From positions 1,495,042-1,559,041 of the forward strand of contig RPFO01000026.1 of assembly GCA_009746045.1 (NCBI GenBank): 64,000 bases of DNA, written 5' to 3'. Below are positions 11,017 to 21,492 of the stretch, in pieces. The notes beneath the pieces were generated by a model. The model was not told the DNA's origin and made no database searches. It was given only the letters and a program-made list of their open reading frames with translations. The first letter of the stretch is position 1, and each line of letters opens with the position of its first letter. The stretch is from Mesostigma viride (lineage: Eukaryota > Streptophyta > Mesostigmatophyceae > Mesostigmatales > Mesostigmataceae). Position numbers and translations under genes: made by a program.

Positions 11017-12679
11017 TGAATTGAATTGAATTGAATTGTAACACAACTCTGTTGGGGGTATTTGTAGCACATATCCCGGAGATGTTGCATTAAGAACTTA
11101 GCCATGCTATGCCATGCAGAGAGATGCTCTCTGTCGAGAAGCCATGCCCTAGCCCTTGCATAGCCATGATGATCTTCCTCCCCCGTGCCAGGATCCCCTT
11201 AGCTGGGTTGAACCTGAGACAGCATGGTGGTGCCGGTGCCCTTGCGGCACCTAGAGCAAGTGTTGCTTACATTCCCACCCTTGCATGAAGTAGCCTAGGA
11301 TGTATTTAAAGCCATATGCCCCTTCTCAGGGATATGTGCTACATTGACTCCCAACGGAGTGATGTTGATAATTAATTAATTAATTAATCCCGGAGAACTG
11401 GGGTATATGGCCTATATGCTACTTCCTGCAAGGGTAGGGTGTAAACTACACCTGCTCTGGGTGCACAATTAATGCACCTGCACACCACTACGTCGTATTC
11501 AGATACCTACCTAAAGGCCCTGACACAGGGGGGAAGATCATCATGGCTAGACAATGGCTAGAGCGTGGCATCTCAGCACAGAGCTGCTCTCTGCGTGGGC
11601 ACAGCATAACTAGATAAAGCCAGGCATCATCTGGGGTGACACATGCATGTACACTGACATGGCTAAATAATATCAATATTGCTCTTGAATCAGCTGGTGT
11701 AGTGCCTGTACGGGAGGCGTACATGTACATGGCCACGGTCTATCTACTATTCTACACTACTACTGCTGTATTCCCCTAAGCTGGGGCGTCTGGAGTCGCT
11801 GGGGCCGCGGGGGTCGCGTGGCAGGGCTTGTGGCTGACGTAGATGGTCACCCCCTTCCAGTACACCGGCTGCCCCGCCTTGGTCGATCTGCCGGAGCTGG
11901 AGGTAGGTCGGCCATAGCTCCCGTCGCCGTTGTTGCTGCGCCAGGGTCAAGTCGTCGTCAAGGGTGAAGACGTGAGTCTTCTCGAGCCGCTTGCGGCGTC
12001 TGAGAAAAGAAATCTTGTCCGCCGGGTTCTTAAAGGTGAGAAGGAGTGGGGCCGCGCCCCTGCCTTACCCTGCGCGCGGGGAAGGCGATGGGCGACCAGC
12101 TCGATCTCACCAGTAAGGCCCATGCGACCAAGGATTTCTCTCTCAATTCTCAAACGCACGGGCAAGCTTCTGGGAATTCTCACCTTCCTCCATGTCGAAG
12201 TTCTTGACGATGACGTTGAGGCTGCGCTTGGCGAGCTCCTGAAGCCTCCCGATCGCGGAGGTCAAGCGTCTGCCGCTGGAGCTGGGCTGCGACGGCGGAG
12301 GTGGTGGAGGTGGTGTGTTGCATGTCCGCCCAGGTCGGGGGGGGGGAGCATCGCCAGCCAGGCCAGGGGGGGCTTGCTTGGCGGCAATATGTCCTTCACC
12401 GCCTGCGGTGTTTTGCAGGCATCCGATAACGATGGCGTTATCCTGGAGGCGCTGGTCGATGTCGCGTCCGGAGCTGGGCGGTATATACGTGATGGAGTCG
12501 GTCGAGTCGGTGGGTGGGTGGGTGGGGGGGGAAGGCGAGGAGGGTGGCGGTGGTGGAGGAATGGCGGGGAGCTCAGCAGCCAGCTTGCTGCCCATAGCTG
12601 CCACATCTGCAGCGAGGGGCGTCACGTGCTGTGAGATCGATGGCGTCTTGGAGGTGGAGGAGGATTCAAGGTGGACCGT
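11017..12679 (-). mobile_element. 5'-truncated ORF1-only LINE (family A) with 12-bp TSD
   Basis: Minus strand. From right to left it holds an ORF1 piece (reads QHVTPLAADVAAMG near 12620, then the RRM/C-terminal part to about 11950 and TLAQQQRRRELWPTYLQLRQ near 11900), a 3' UTR, and a (TTGAA)n tail at 11017-11034. It is flanked by a perfect 12-bp duplication, GGGCGACTGCAT. No endonuclease or RT lies between ORF1 and the 3' UTR. It is truncated at the 5' end and frameshifted near 12240. Confidence 0.85.
11083..11388 (+). mobile_element. 306-bp 3'-end fragment of the ORF1-only LINE family, inserted with 8-bp TSD
   Basis: Plus-strand 3' UTR piece ending in the conserved hairpin (11341-11365, loop CAAC) and an (ATTA)n tail. 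It is flanked by CCCGGAGA on both sides (11075-11082 and 11389-11396). It sits head-on inside the 3' UTR of the minus-strand family A element. Confidence 0.85.
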
Positions 12680-12805
12680 GGGCGACTGCATGGTAGCCCC
12701 AATCACCATCGCCTCAGTTTGGACGCTGAATTGCTAATCTCCAACCCCACTGCCCGCGCCTCCAAGCCCAGACAGTCCAGCCAGGTCTGAATATATATGT
12801 GCTCG

Positions 12806-13056
12806 ATTCAATGCACAAGGTTATACACATTTCCATCACCATTCATCATCATCATCCTGAACGACTCGAACACGCGGACAATTAAGATAACGGCAGAGGC
12901 TCGAGCTATACCTGATGGTCCGGATTCTCCCGATTTCTGGCCTGCGCTGGTTCATCTCCTTGATATGTGCTCGAACACGCGGACAAGATAATGGCAGGCT
13001 CGAGCTACCATGGTCCGGATTCTCCCGATTTCTGGCCTGCGCTGGTTGTCTCCTTG
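12806..13056. repeat. Insertion made of two tandem ~100-bp units
   Basis: Two imperfect tandem units sharing CTCGAACACGCGGACAA and GGTCCGGATTCTCCCGATTT. Each ends in ATATGTGCTCG, which is also the 11-bp sequence flanking the whole insertion (12795-12805 and 13057-13067). Origin not recognised. Confidence 0.6.
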
Positions 13057-13130
13057 ATATGTGCTCGGGGCGCTCGATGAAGATGGTATCATCCGCATAA
13101 ATCAGGTCGGACAGGCGGTAATGCAGGGCC

Positions 13131-13279
13131 ACCGCCTCCCTTGCTGCGATCGTTATTAACCCCTAAATGGCCGGGCACTTGGGCAGAAATACTGCCGATG
13201 CATCGGCTGTAACTTCACAATTTTGCAAACCAGATGCCATCCAACCCACCCATATCCTTTGGCTGTCCTCGGGGGCCAA
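13131..13279. other. Short unassigned segment; ends in the TSD of family B copy A
   Basis: No family recognised. Positions 13271-13279, GGGGGCCAA, are the left target-site duplication of the element that spans 13280-46944. Confidence 0.5.
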
Positions 13280-13932
13280 CTTCGAGGCCCTGGCCACACA
13301 GGTCCCCAAGATAGCGGAGCAGACGGCCACCATTGCATCCCAGCCACCCCGGCAGGATGCTGGCGACCTCCCGCCGCTCTCCTACGCGGACCTGCTGCGG
13401 TCAGCGACCGCCTCCACCACCGACGCCATCGCCACGCAGCTCCAGGAGCTGGAGGACCACCGCCAGGCCCAGCAACGGGAGGTCACCGACCGCGCTCGCC
13501 GCGAGTGCCGAGTGGTGCTACGTCGCTTCCCCCAGAAGCCAGGTGAGACGTCAACCTCTCTTGCCGGCTGACGAGCTCAAGAACCAGCTTCTTACCCTCA
13601 TATGGGCCTGGTAGGTGAGGTAGAACTGCGTGGGTGCCACCGCCTTCCCCACTCACGGGACAAGGCGGCTCCCCCACCAGTCCTGCTCACCTTCCGGCCC
13701 CTCCCCTGAGGATAAGCAGCGGTTCCTCTCTCGTCGCAGCAAGACCGGTTGCACGACCTCACCTGGACGTACGCTGGATGACGACCTGACCCCCGCTCAG
13801 CAACAGCAGCGACGCGACCTGTGGCCGGAATACCTCCGCCATAAGCAGGACCCCCAGAAGCCCAAGGTGTACTGGAGGGGTGGGGACCTGATGATCAACC
13901 ACAAGATGTGGACGCCCCCAGCAGGCTATATA
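13280..13932 (+). pseudogene. Broken ORF1 protein of family B retroposon
   Basis: Pieces in different frames read ATQVPKIAEQTATIASQ, DRARRECRVVLRRFPQKPGE, LRGCHRLPHSRDKAAPPPVL and KVYWRGGDLMINHKMWTPPA. They align with the same pieces at 60121-60510 and 62888-63198. The layout (coiled-coil-like N part, RRM-like middle, C-terminal domain with DDDLTPAQQQ) resembles the family A ORF1, but the sequence is distinct. There are at least three frameshifts or stops. Confidence 0.8.
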
Positions 13933-13936
13933 TATA

Positions 13937-14280
13937 AGTTAATCATGCTCCGCCGTACGCGGGCTGATTTTGCGGTGCAGCAGGGCTATTAGGTTCCTCC
14001 CGTTAGGCGTTTCCATTGGTCTTATCGTAGTATAGAGCTTTGACATGGCTCTGTATATACTGATCAGGCACTCCGCAAAGGTGAAAACCTTTGCGTTCAG
14101 TGCCGGGCCGCGGAAAACGTGGAAAACGCGATCTGCAAATGAATCCGACCGGAATCGAACTGGGGACCTCTCGCACCAATTTTGCTGACTATAGGTTCTG
14201 TCTGTATATAGGTTTATAGCTGGGCGTTTGCTTTGGTTTGAGTGATTTCACTCTGCTGTAAGTAATTATATTTTTAATAT
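13937..14280. mobile_element. SINE-bearing insertion between TA-rich flanks
   Basis: Sequence absent from family B copy B, lying between (TA)n stretches on both sides. It contains SINE-like copy 1. The start AGTTAATC is reminiscent of the AGTT ends of the LTR families here, but the right end does not match, so the element type is open. Confidence 0.45.
14060..14195 (-). repeat. tRNA-related SINE-like repeat, copy 1
   Basis: One of three copies (others at 24530 and 57500). On the minus strand it has an A-box-like TAGTCAGCAAAATTGG and a B-box AGTTCGATTCC only about 20 bp apart, as in a tRNA lacking its anticodon arm. It ends in a hairpin (14074-14095: CGCAAAGGT, GAAA loop, ACCTTTGCG). No complete tRNA fold is possible. 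Confidence 0.65.
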
Positions 14281-14285
14281 ATATA

Positions 14286-14902
14286 AGTTAACGTAAAGGA
14301 TTTACATTACATGGATAGAGATTGTTACGCTCTTTCCAACGGCACCTTGAACGCCTCATTTGGTTAAGGAACGTAAAAGTTATGACGTTTCCTAGGCTGT
14401 GCCGACAGTACCCGGCGCGCCACTGTGGGCGCGTACGGACACAGGATGTACAAGTGTCACTTTGATAGTCCGCAGGACGTTGACAGGACTTGTACAGGAC
14501 TTGATGGTCAATTGATAGGTAGGCGCGCTGTAGCGCGCCAGGACCTATGAGACAATTGATGCTGAGTAGTGTACGGATAGGTCCACAGGACTAGCCGTAT
14601 GGACAATTGATAGATCTGCGCGCCAAAGGCGTGCCAGAGTCTGTGTAATCAATTGATTGACAGTTCAGCTGTGACAGTGCAGCTGAATACTTGGACGCGT
14701 CCCTAACAACCTATATGTGTGACTTGGTCGCACCGGGACGCTAGTTCTTGCGTGCACGTTCTCTTGGCACTGCGACCCTGTCGCCTGTGCTGCGTGCAGT
14801 CTTGGAAGTGACGTGACTTACGTCTGTGTTTCCTTGTTATTAATAAAGGCAACTTCCTGCAAGAACCATGGCGGAATTCGTGGCATTCACTCTCATACAA
14901 CT
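14286..14902 (+). repeat. Copia-2 5' LTR (617 bp)
   Basis: Differs from the 3' LTR by a 3-bp indel and a few substitutions, which dates the insertion as fairly recent despite the nesting. It carries four CAATTGAT motifs, a GC-rich hairpin (GGCGCGC, loop TGTA, GCGCGCC) and TTAATAAA near the end, a possible poly(A) signal. Confidence 0.92.
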
Positions 14903-14926
14903 CGTATTACACGCCTCGTTCCAAAT

Positions 14927-15642
14927 ATGCCAAATTCTGAAGAATTCCGAATTCCCGGCGATGAGGAGATAGCCGCACCGCCGGCTGATCCTTTACCAAG
15001 ACCGGCTGCGCCGTCGTGGCAGCAATTGCTTGACGAGGTCACGATATCGCTCGACGAACTTCATCGTCGGCAGCGCGCAGTTCTTCCATTGCTCGGGGAT
15101 TTCCCCGAGGACCCCAGTTGCCGCAGCTGGTGCCGGCTATACGCGCGCCGTTGGACCAGATTCGCAACATTTTATCGCAATTTACGGTCCAGGTGCGGGG
15201 AGGTTTGCGGTCGGTGAACGAGGTCACCACTGCCATCGAGGAGCTGGACAACGCCATCTCTTCACTCACCGGCTACCAGAGAAACTTACAAAACTGGGCA
15301 TCGCTACGCACGGGGGGCGCGCCGGCGGTGTCGACAAACTTATTTCAAGACCTCGCGTTGCTGTCGCTGCTCACACGCGGCGTACGCAGTCGTGAACGCC
15401 AGGTTCTCATTAACCTGGTGGCTTTTCTCGCATCTCTGCGAGAGTGGATTCCCGCAGGTTGGGAATTGTTGTCCATTTTTACTCATCCTCTGCGCCTCGT
15501 CGCACGTCGGCAGCGCGCAACTTTCGCGACGGGGAGCACGCCGGTTTTGATCCATACCGGCGCAGGTCCGGCACACACGCCGGATATGGAGGATCCTGAG
15601 TTTACCTATGAGTACTGCGATTTCCGGGGCCTCGACTACTGA
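14927..15642 (+). pseudogene. Unrecognised ORF upstream of gag in Copia-2
   Basis: Starts at ATG 14927, just inside the 5' LTR boundary (MPNSEEFRIPGDEEIAAPPA), and runs about 60 codons before a shift near 15110 into the frame that continues to 15642 (PQLVPAIRAPLDQIRNILSQ ... YEYCDFRGLDY). Restored it would be about 240 residues, largely helical, with an acidic C terminus. No known domain recognised. Copia-1 has no counterpart at this position. It could be an N-terminal Gag segment cut off by mutation. Confidence 0.5.
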
Positions 15643-15805
15643 GTCGGCCATTTTTTTATCCAGTGCTCGTCGACATTTTGTCGAATTTTCAGCGGCAATT
15701 CGCGGGGGCGGCGGCGACACCGGCGCAGGCGGCAGTTGCGACAATTTTTGTACATACTTTATTCTGCTGCTTTGCTGAGGTGTTTTGAATAGCTTGTAGT
15801 GCAGA

Positions 15806-16525
15806 ATGGCAGACGGGCGCCGTAGCAAAGGTGCCCCAGCCAGTGGGAATAATGGTGGTGCTGGTAGTGGGACCGCTCACGTAGATGACGTGGGGGTTAC
15901 CGGAGAGATTACCAACATTCATCACAATAATAATAATGCACAAGCTGTTCTTGGCTATGATCTCACTACCCAGGGTTTGCTTATTGTGAATCAACTGCAA
16001 CCTGTCACGTCAGACACACAGCCCAAGCAGGCTGAGGAGTTTGTGGAGGGGCTAGAGGGGTTTCCAAGTTTGTACGGTGGTACAAACTATTACCAGATCT
16101 GGATAGGTAGCCAGACTTTTGGCAAGTGTACAGATCAGATCAAGGACCTCACTAGAGAGTGTAAGAAGGCCAACAAGGCCTGGTCCAGCTACGTGGCAGA
16201 GTTAAAGGAGCTGCTAGAGGATCAGAGGAAGAAAGTGGGGATCCATTGGCAGGATAAATACCAGGGGTGGGAGGTCAAGGGGGACCTGATCCAGAACTTC
16301 CTTAACTATTGTAAAATGGTTGAGGAGGGCAGGGCTCACGGCTTTAATGTTGCTGACAACATAGCCCTGACAAACTGGCTCAAGGTTTCTGGGCTGGACA
16401 AGGCTACACGTGGCTCTTTAAAAGTCATGTGTGCCCCACACTCAACCCTCAAGGCCTACAAGGTCATAATCAAACAAGCACTCGAGGCAGAGGAGCTGTT
16501 TGAGGGTCAGGAGTGCCAGCAGTGA
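15806..16525 (+). CDS. gag: Copia-2 Gag (capsid part)
   Basis: 240 codons from ATG 15806 after a Gly/Asn-rich start. The central part (YYQIWIGSQTFG, KDLTRECKKANKAWSSYVAE, LIQNFLNYCKMVEEGRAHGF) fits a helical retrotransposon capsid. The frame closes at 16525, while the zinc-knuckle part continues in another frame from within the overlap. Either this is a damage frameshift or a frameshift is used for expression; no convincing slippery heptamer was found. Confidence 0.75.
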   Translation: MADGRRSKGAPASGNNGGAGSGTAHVDDVGVTGEITNIHHNNNNAQAVLGYDLTTQGLLIVNQLQPVTSDTQPKQAEEFVEGLEGFPSLYGGTNYYQIWIGSQTFGKCTDQIKDLTRECKKANKAWSSYVAELKELLEDQRKKVGIHWQDKYQGWEVKGDLIQNFLNYCKMVEEGRAHGFNVADNIALTNWLKVSGLDKATRGSLKVMCAPHSTLKAYKVIIKQALEAEELFEGQECQQ

Positions 16526-16923
16526 AGGCTACCCAGGCAGGCGGGCGTACCCAGGGTGGCTCCAAATCGTCCGAGGCTGACCGAAGCCAAGGAGGGCGTA
16601 GGGGCAACCACAACAAGCGAAAGGCCAATCATTCACCCGACCCTGACGGGAGGTCACACTCCAAGTCGGTGTTCAGGCGGGTGGGTGGTCAGCCCAAGCA
16701 GGGCAACGCGTCTGACAACGGGGGCAGTGGCCAGGGCAAGTCAAAGATACAATGCTACCTGTGCAAGGGGTGGGGGCACATCAAGAAGGAGTGTCCCAGC
16801 TTCAAGAAGACCCAGGGCCAGGGCAGCAACAAGAATAACAACAACAACAAGAAGAACAACAACAAGTCCCAGGCAGGCCAGCCTTCAAAGGGCAGTCAGC
16901 AAGAAGACAACAAGGAGCAGTGA
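16513..16923 (+). CDS. Copia-2 nucleocapsid zinc knuckle
   Basis: Overlaps the end of gag in a different frame. Basic, Ser/Gly/Asn-rich segment with one CX2CX4HX4C knuckle (CYLCKGWGHIKKEC, about 16756-16797), then a Lys/Asn/Gln-rich tail that ends at 16923. The knuckle binds element RNA during packaging. Confidence 0.8.
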   Translation: MPAVKATQAGGRTQGGSKSSEADRSQGGRRGNHNKRKANHSPDPDGRSHSKSVFRRVGGQPKQGNASDNGGSGQGKSKIQCYLCKGWGHIKKECPSFKKTQGQGSNKNNNNNKKNNNKSQAGQPSKGSQQEDNKEQ

Positions 16924-16985
16924 CTGTCTGAGGCAACCCCTACACACCTTAATTCACCCAGGGGGGATCGAGGCCAGGTGCTCCA

Positions 16986-18561
16986 ATGCAGATTTTATAT
17001 CTGGGCAACAAGAGGGTGATCTCCAGGTTCAGGGTGGCCCCAGGTCACCTGGAGAGGTACAGGTTCCTAGCTATGAAGACGTCCTTGACAGCTGGTGCAG
17101 CTGTAAGAATGTCTGACCCCATGCATCCTCGTGCTGGGCACGAGGGTGGACCTCTCATCTTGAGAGAAACCAATGTACAACCACAGAGGGGTGTGAAGGC
17201 CTCTGGTGGTATGCATGTGGTCCCTGCTGGCGGTCCAGGTGTTGGGCATGAGCAGGGTGACTCAGGCTCTGAGTCAGAACAGGATGGAAGTCAGCATGGT
17301 GATGCTGGACAACCTGACAGCACAGTCCTGACTGTGCCAGGGACTGCTTCCTCTGTGTACCAGGAGTTGGGTGCCCGAATCCACAACATGTTTGGGCATG
17401 CCACTTCTCTGTCAAACAACTTTGCCTTCCGTATGGGCAGGGCACCCCTTCTCAAGGCGTGTCAGCAAGCTGCCTCACGGTGTAAGTGCCAGTTGTCCTC
17501 CAACAAGCCCAGGAAATCACATGCCAAAGCTCTACCTCAGAGCATTGGTGATCTGCAGTGTGATATCCAACACATCAGGGGCATGCAACTGTTGGTGTGC
17601 GTGGACAGGTACACGAAATACAAGGTGCTGGAGCATTTACCTTCTATGAAGAACAGGTACTTGCTGGCTGCCCTGCAGAATGTAAGAGCCAAGTTTCCTA
17701 CCACAAGGATCCAGGTGGACATGCAGTTTCAGCATCTCAAGGGTGATCCTACCCTTCCTGAGTTGCTGGTTACACCTAGGGAGGCTCATGGGCAGCAGGG
17801 TGCTATCGAGAGGGCAATCCAGGAGGTCAAGAAATTGATCATCTCTGAAGACTGGGTACCCTTGTCTGCACCTGCACTTGTCAGGAGTGCATGGCTGAGG
17901 AACGTGGAGCAGCAGCTGAACAGCAGGGTTAACTTCTACTATGATGGAGTTGCTGTCAGCCCAATGGGTCTATATCATGGCCTGTGCCCACCACATGTGC
18001 TGGAGGGCTGGAAACATGCTGCACATGTCACCTTTGCCAAGCTGAGGGAGAAGGACCGGGGTTGGAAGATGCTGGAGCCACAAGTGGGTCAGAAGGTCCT
18101 AGCTTGGAAGGAACCTAGCCTTTATGGCAAACGTGGTAGCTGGAGTCCTGGGGTGGTTACCCAGGTTGATGAAGCTAGCCACGCATGCTTGGTCAGCATG
18201 GAGGACGAACCAAAGCATGTGCACCGGCTGAGTTGGTCATATGTCAAGCCTAACCTGATGAATGAGGGCAGTCAGGCACAAGGCTCACAGGATCTGCAGG
18301 ATTTTCAGGTCCCAAGTGACATCACTGAGGCAACGACCACATCTGTTGCAGGGGAATCTGTCAGCCCTGGCCAGGTTGCGGAGGTACCTGTTGAACAGGC
18401 TGCAAGGTCAACAGCTGGGGAGTCAACTGTCAAGCCCAAGGCACTAACCAAGCCCAGGGGGACAAGTTTGGCTGGATTGATTGGGGCTCTACAAAGAGCC
18501 AAGAAGCAGCCCAAGGTAGCCAAGCTCAGGTGGCATGGCAATCTGGTGTTAAGCCTCCCAC
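16986..18561 (+). pseudogene. Copia-2 integrase segment
   Basis: Open frame with a degenerate N-terminal zinc-binding region (HNMFGHATSL and a C-x-C pair, SRCKCQL) and a catalytic core with candidate D, D, E at LQCDIQHIRG, IQVDMQFQHL and GAIERAIQEVKKL. The C-terminal domain is followed by a Ser/Thr/Gln-rich linker. There is no aspartic-protease motif upstream, unlike standard Copia elements. The frame runs into the hairpin insertion at 18562. Confidence 0.82.
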
Positions 18562-20296
18562 GGTCCTTAATTTAGGACAAAGTCCTAAATTAAGGACCAA
18601 TTTACTATAACCGAGGTACCGGGGGGGGGGGTCACTATATGGACCGTACCCCATGTGGACCGTACCCGGCATGATGTACCCGACCCGTGGTACCGGCACA
18701 TGGTACCCGGATTCCGTACCCGGGTACCGGGTATAATGGCGGGAAAGTAGGTACCTCGACCAAAAATATAACCGATTTTGGAGCGAAAAAGTGGGTGCGG
18801 GAATGATCTGAGGTGGATATGGCGACCTGACAATCGTGGCCGGCGTTTTCACGTGCGTTTATCATTTCGGGCGCCCAGTAGCAAAAACGAAAGGTCGTTA
18901 GTTATGCTTAAAGGCTGTGAAATTTTCTGCGCAAGTTTTTATGTGTAGCGCTGTAGCACAGCGGCACAACACAAATGGGTCGCAGATCGCCTGCTCGCGG
19001 AGGGTCGATTTTGGCACAAACATGTTAGTGTATTAGCAATGGTGGTGCGAATCGAGCCAGGAAATTTTTGTGGACGATTTTGATTATAGTATGGAGTTTA
19101 TAAACGGAGTATTTGACATGGGAGCGCCTGGGCCGTGATATTCTTGCCCGATTTCCATTGTCGACCATGTTTTAGGGACGTTCAGGCTGGGCAGCGAGCG
19201 CACCTTGTAGGTCTTCACTTTCGGTATTTCTTGGACCTAGAACGCAGCACAAGCGTGGTTTATATCATTTTTGAACCGGTTGGCCAGCTTTGGTGCGCTC
19301 AGCTCTCGGAAAGCTGACCTCGCTGCGGATTTCAGCGACTTTTTTGCAACCATCTGAATGAGGCGACGTAAGTAGCAGGTACGTGCCGGGGTGCCCTAGA
19401 TCATGAGTGTAACTGGCAACGCTGTCGTGGTGTTTTGAGTCAGTAAGCTATGCCTAAAAAGAGGGGACGCTCTCTGTGCACATAACTGTCACACATAGTT
19501 GGTTTACGTCATACAATTTTTTACGTCTCTATCTTCGTCGTCCGCTGCAGCTAAAACACACATGCGTAAGAACAGTTTTACTCATGTGTTAGTTATAAAC
19601 CATGGTCCTATGGCCTGCAGTCGTTCAGGGTGTTCTCAGACAGTATATACAATATGGTTTACGTGTTACATGCACCCTGAATTCGCTCACAAAGCGTTGC
19701 ATGTTAGCACAACGTTGCTCTGTAACTTGATTTGGCTGCATTCATGTGTTAGTTGCAATGCAAATGCAATGTTTTTTCATCGCTGGGTGGTGGCCAGCAT
19801 GTCCGTGATGTCAAAGAAGGTTTGGCATATGCTTAGAGAAAGTTTACCGCAAGGGGTGGGCCATGTTCAAGCCGGGCAACCTCAGCAACCATGCAACCGT
19901 ATATTGCATTACCTGCACCATCTGTGACACCGTTAAGCACGCGTATATATAGAGGCAGCCACAGCAGGGTATGGCCTTGTTATACGCTGCCCCGCCATCC
20001 CAAGGCCTCGTAGGGTCCCCTAGCGCTTGTAAGATGCTCAAGGGACCGTGTGGATAGCATGGTCATGCGTTGACACTAATTGGTCCTATTGGTCCTAAAT
20101 TCTCATTTTGACCAAATTCGCGGTTTGAGGCCTGCCATGGGCCAGGGTCCATTCAGGCACTAAATGTAATTATTTGAACCCAGGTTTTTGTCCAAAATTC
20201 AAAAAGTGTGTTATCTGTCAGTGGTAAAAATGCCAGGGTCAAAATTTGATCTTTGCACATATATTTTTTAATTCAAACTGGTCCTAAAATAAGGAC
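18562..20296. mobile_element. Hairpin-ended insertion 1 in Copia-2
   Basis: The left end is a perfect 17-bp hairpin (GGTCCTTAATTTAGGAC at 18562-18578, AAA loop, complement to 18598). The right end is a single related module, GTCCTAAAATAAGGAC (20281-20296). Near the left end is a cluster of GTACC/GGTACC motifs (about 18620-18740) and a G run. No transposase or other coding region recognised, so it is probably non-autonomous. TSD not resolved. Confidence 0.6.
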
Positions 20297-20880
20297 TTTT
20301 CTTGGGAACATGGACACTGGGGCTGGACACTGCCTTAGAGGTAGACACTAATTCTCAGGTTTCCATCATTGGGACCAGAGCTGCAGCAGGGTACAGCATG
20401 TCTGAGCCCAGCTATCATGCAGTTTGTGTCTGACTTCAGTGGCGGGGTACACGTGAAGGTACTGGGTGAGGTATCTATTCCTATCCTTGGACAGGACACT
20501 GCCTTTTGTGTCTTGGAGGGCTATCAAGGACCTGCTCTTCTGGGGCAGAATTTCCTATGCCAGGATGGGGTAGTGATCACGTCCTCTCTCCTGACTAAGG
20601 AAGGGGCTGGTCAGGTCTCACTGATTAATTTCAGGACCACTCACCTATCACGTGCAGTAACCAGGTCGGTTAAGCGTGTGCAAGTGTGCCAGGGGCAGGA
20701 GCCCTTGGTTGATGACCTCATTCTGCCAGCTGCTAGTCATCCAAGCAGTTTGGGCATTGGTCCTCACTCACTTGCTGGACACAGCCCTATCAACTACCAA
20801 GACCTGGTGAAGCTCATGTCCTCTCCCATTATGTGTCCCCAGGTAACACTGGGTCTGATAAAATCTGGGGAGGACTCAGT
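20297..20880 (+). pseudogene. Copia-2 protease-like domain, located after integrase
   Basis: Reads ALEVDTNSQVSIIG, then (20369-20914, shifted frame) VKVLGEVSIPILGQ, a hydrophobic stretch, and GPALLGQNFLCQDGVVITSS. This matches the same region of intact Copia-1 (AVDTQAQVSVIS ... NALLGEPFISYPGVTITAS). The VDTxxxVS...LLGxxF pattern is that of a retropepsin, but the D[S/T]G glycine is replaced. It lies between integrase and RT. Confidence 0.65.
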
Positions 20881-20897
20881 GGATCTCCAAGAAATGC

Positions 20898-21492
20898 GTG
20901 GAACCTGTCAATGACCTGCCTCCTGCACGACGTCTACTCAAGCTCAAGTTTGTCATCAAGATGAAGGAGGTGGACGGGGTCAAGGTACCACATGTCAGGC
21001 CAGTGCTGAATGAGTTCAAGGGTACTGGTGAGTGCACTGCTGAGGAGTTGTATACCCCTGGCATGCTGCATGACACTTGGAGGCTGCTGCTGTGTGTACT
21101 TCTAGGCCTTCTCAACAAGGGCTTGGACTATGGCTCAGTGGTGGTAGACTTCAAGAGGGCATTTCTGGAGGGGGATGCAGATGTGGCACAAGAAAAGTGG
21201 GAGGGCAAGACGCCTTTCTATGTTGACAGGGTGCCTGCTGTATGGAAAAGGGACATTCACACTGAGTTCCTTAAAATCCTCAAGGGCCTGGAGGGCCTGA
21301 GGTCAAGTCCAATAATCTGGAGGGAGACTTTAAACCGTTTCCTGAAGGAGCATTGCAACTTGAAGGTCTCTCCTGTAGACCCCTGTCTGTTTCTGGGGCA
21401 ATGGGAAGGCCTACCAGTGTATGCCTCGCTGCACGGGGATGACCTACATCTGATAGCTCCCACGTCGTGGCTTAACCCTTGGATGGTGTCCA
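20898..21492 (+). pseudogene. Copia-2 reverse transcriptase segment
   Basis: RT fingers and palm: RRLLKLKFVIKMKEVDG, EELYTPGMLHDTWRLLLCVL, VVVDFKRAFLEGDADVAQEK, LKGLEGLRSSPIIWRETLNR and the catalytic box SLHGDDLHLI. The box is HGDD where Copia RTs normally have YVDD. The sequence is truncated by insertion 2 soon after the box. Confidence 0.85.

Larger units (their letters stand above)
10052..13130 (-). mobile_element. Decayed LINE, RT C-terminal part and 3' end, split by two insertions
   Basis: Minus-strand LINE fragment related to the better copy at 26218-36531. 10261-10488 reads as its C-terminal part (LVVPAQFEYRI), 10615-10908 as the middle (KGMARISDEI), and 12692-12795 plus 13057-13130 as RT with YADD (LIYADDT). 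Its 3' end near 10085 carries the family's CTCC/CAAC/GGAG element, partly mutated. The fragment is interrupted at 11017-12679 (TSD GGGCGACTGCAT, 11005-11016 and 12680-12691) and at 12806-13056 (flanked by ATATGTGCTCG). Many frameshifts; a pseudogene. Confidence 0.85.

Noticed and set aside
15806-18575. Separate host genes for the gag, zinc-knuckle and integrase ORFs
   Set aside because: They sit between matching LTRs with a TSD and align in order with the Copia-1 polyprotein.
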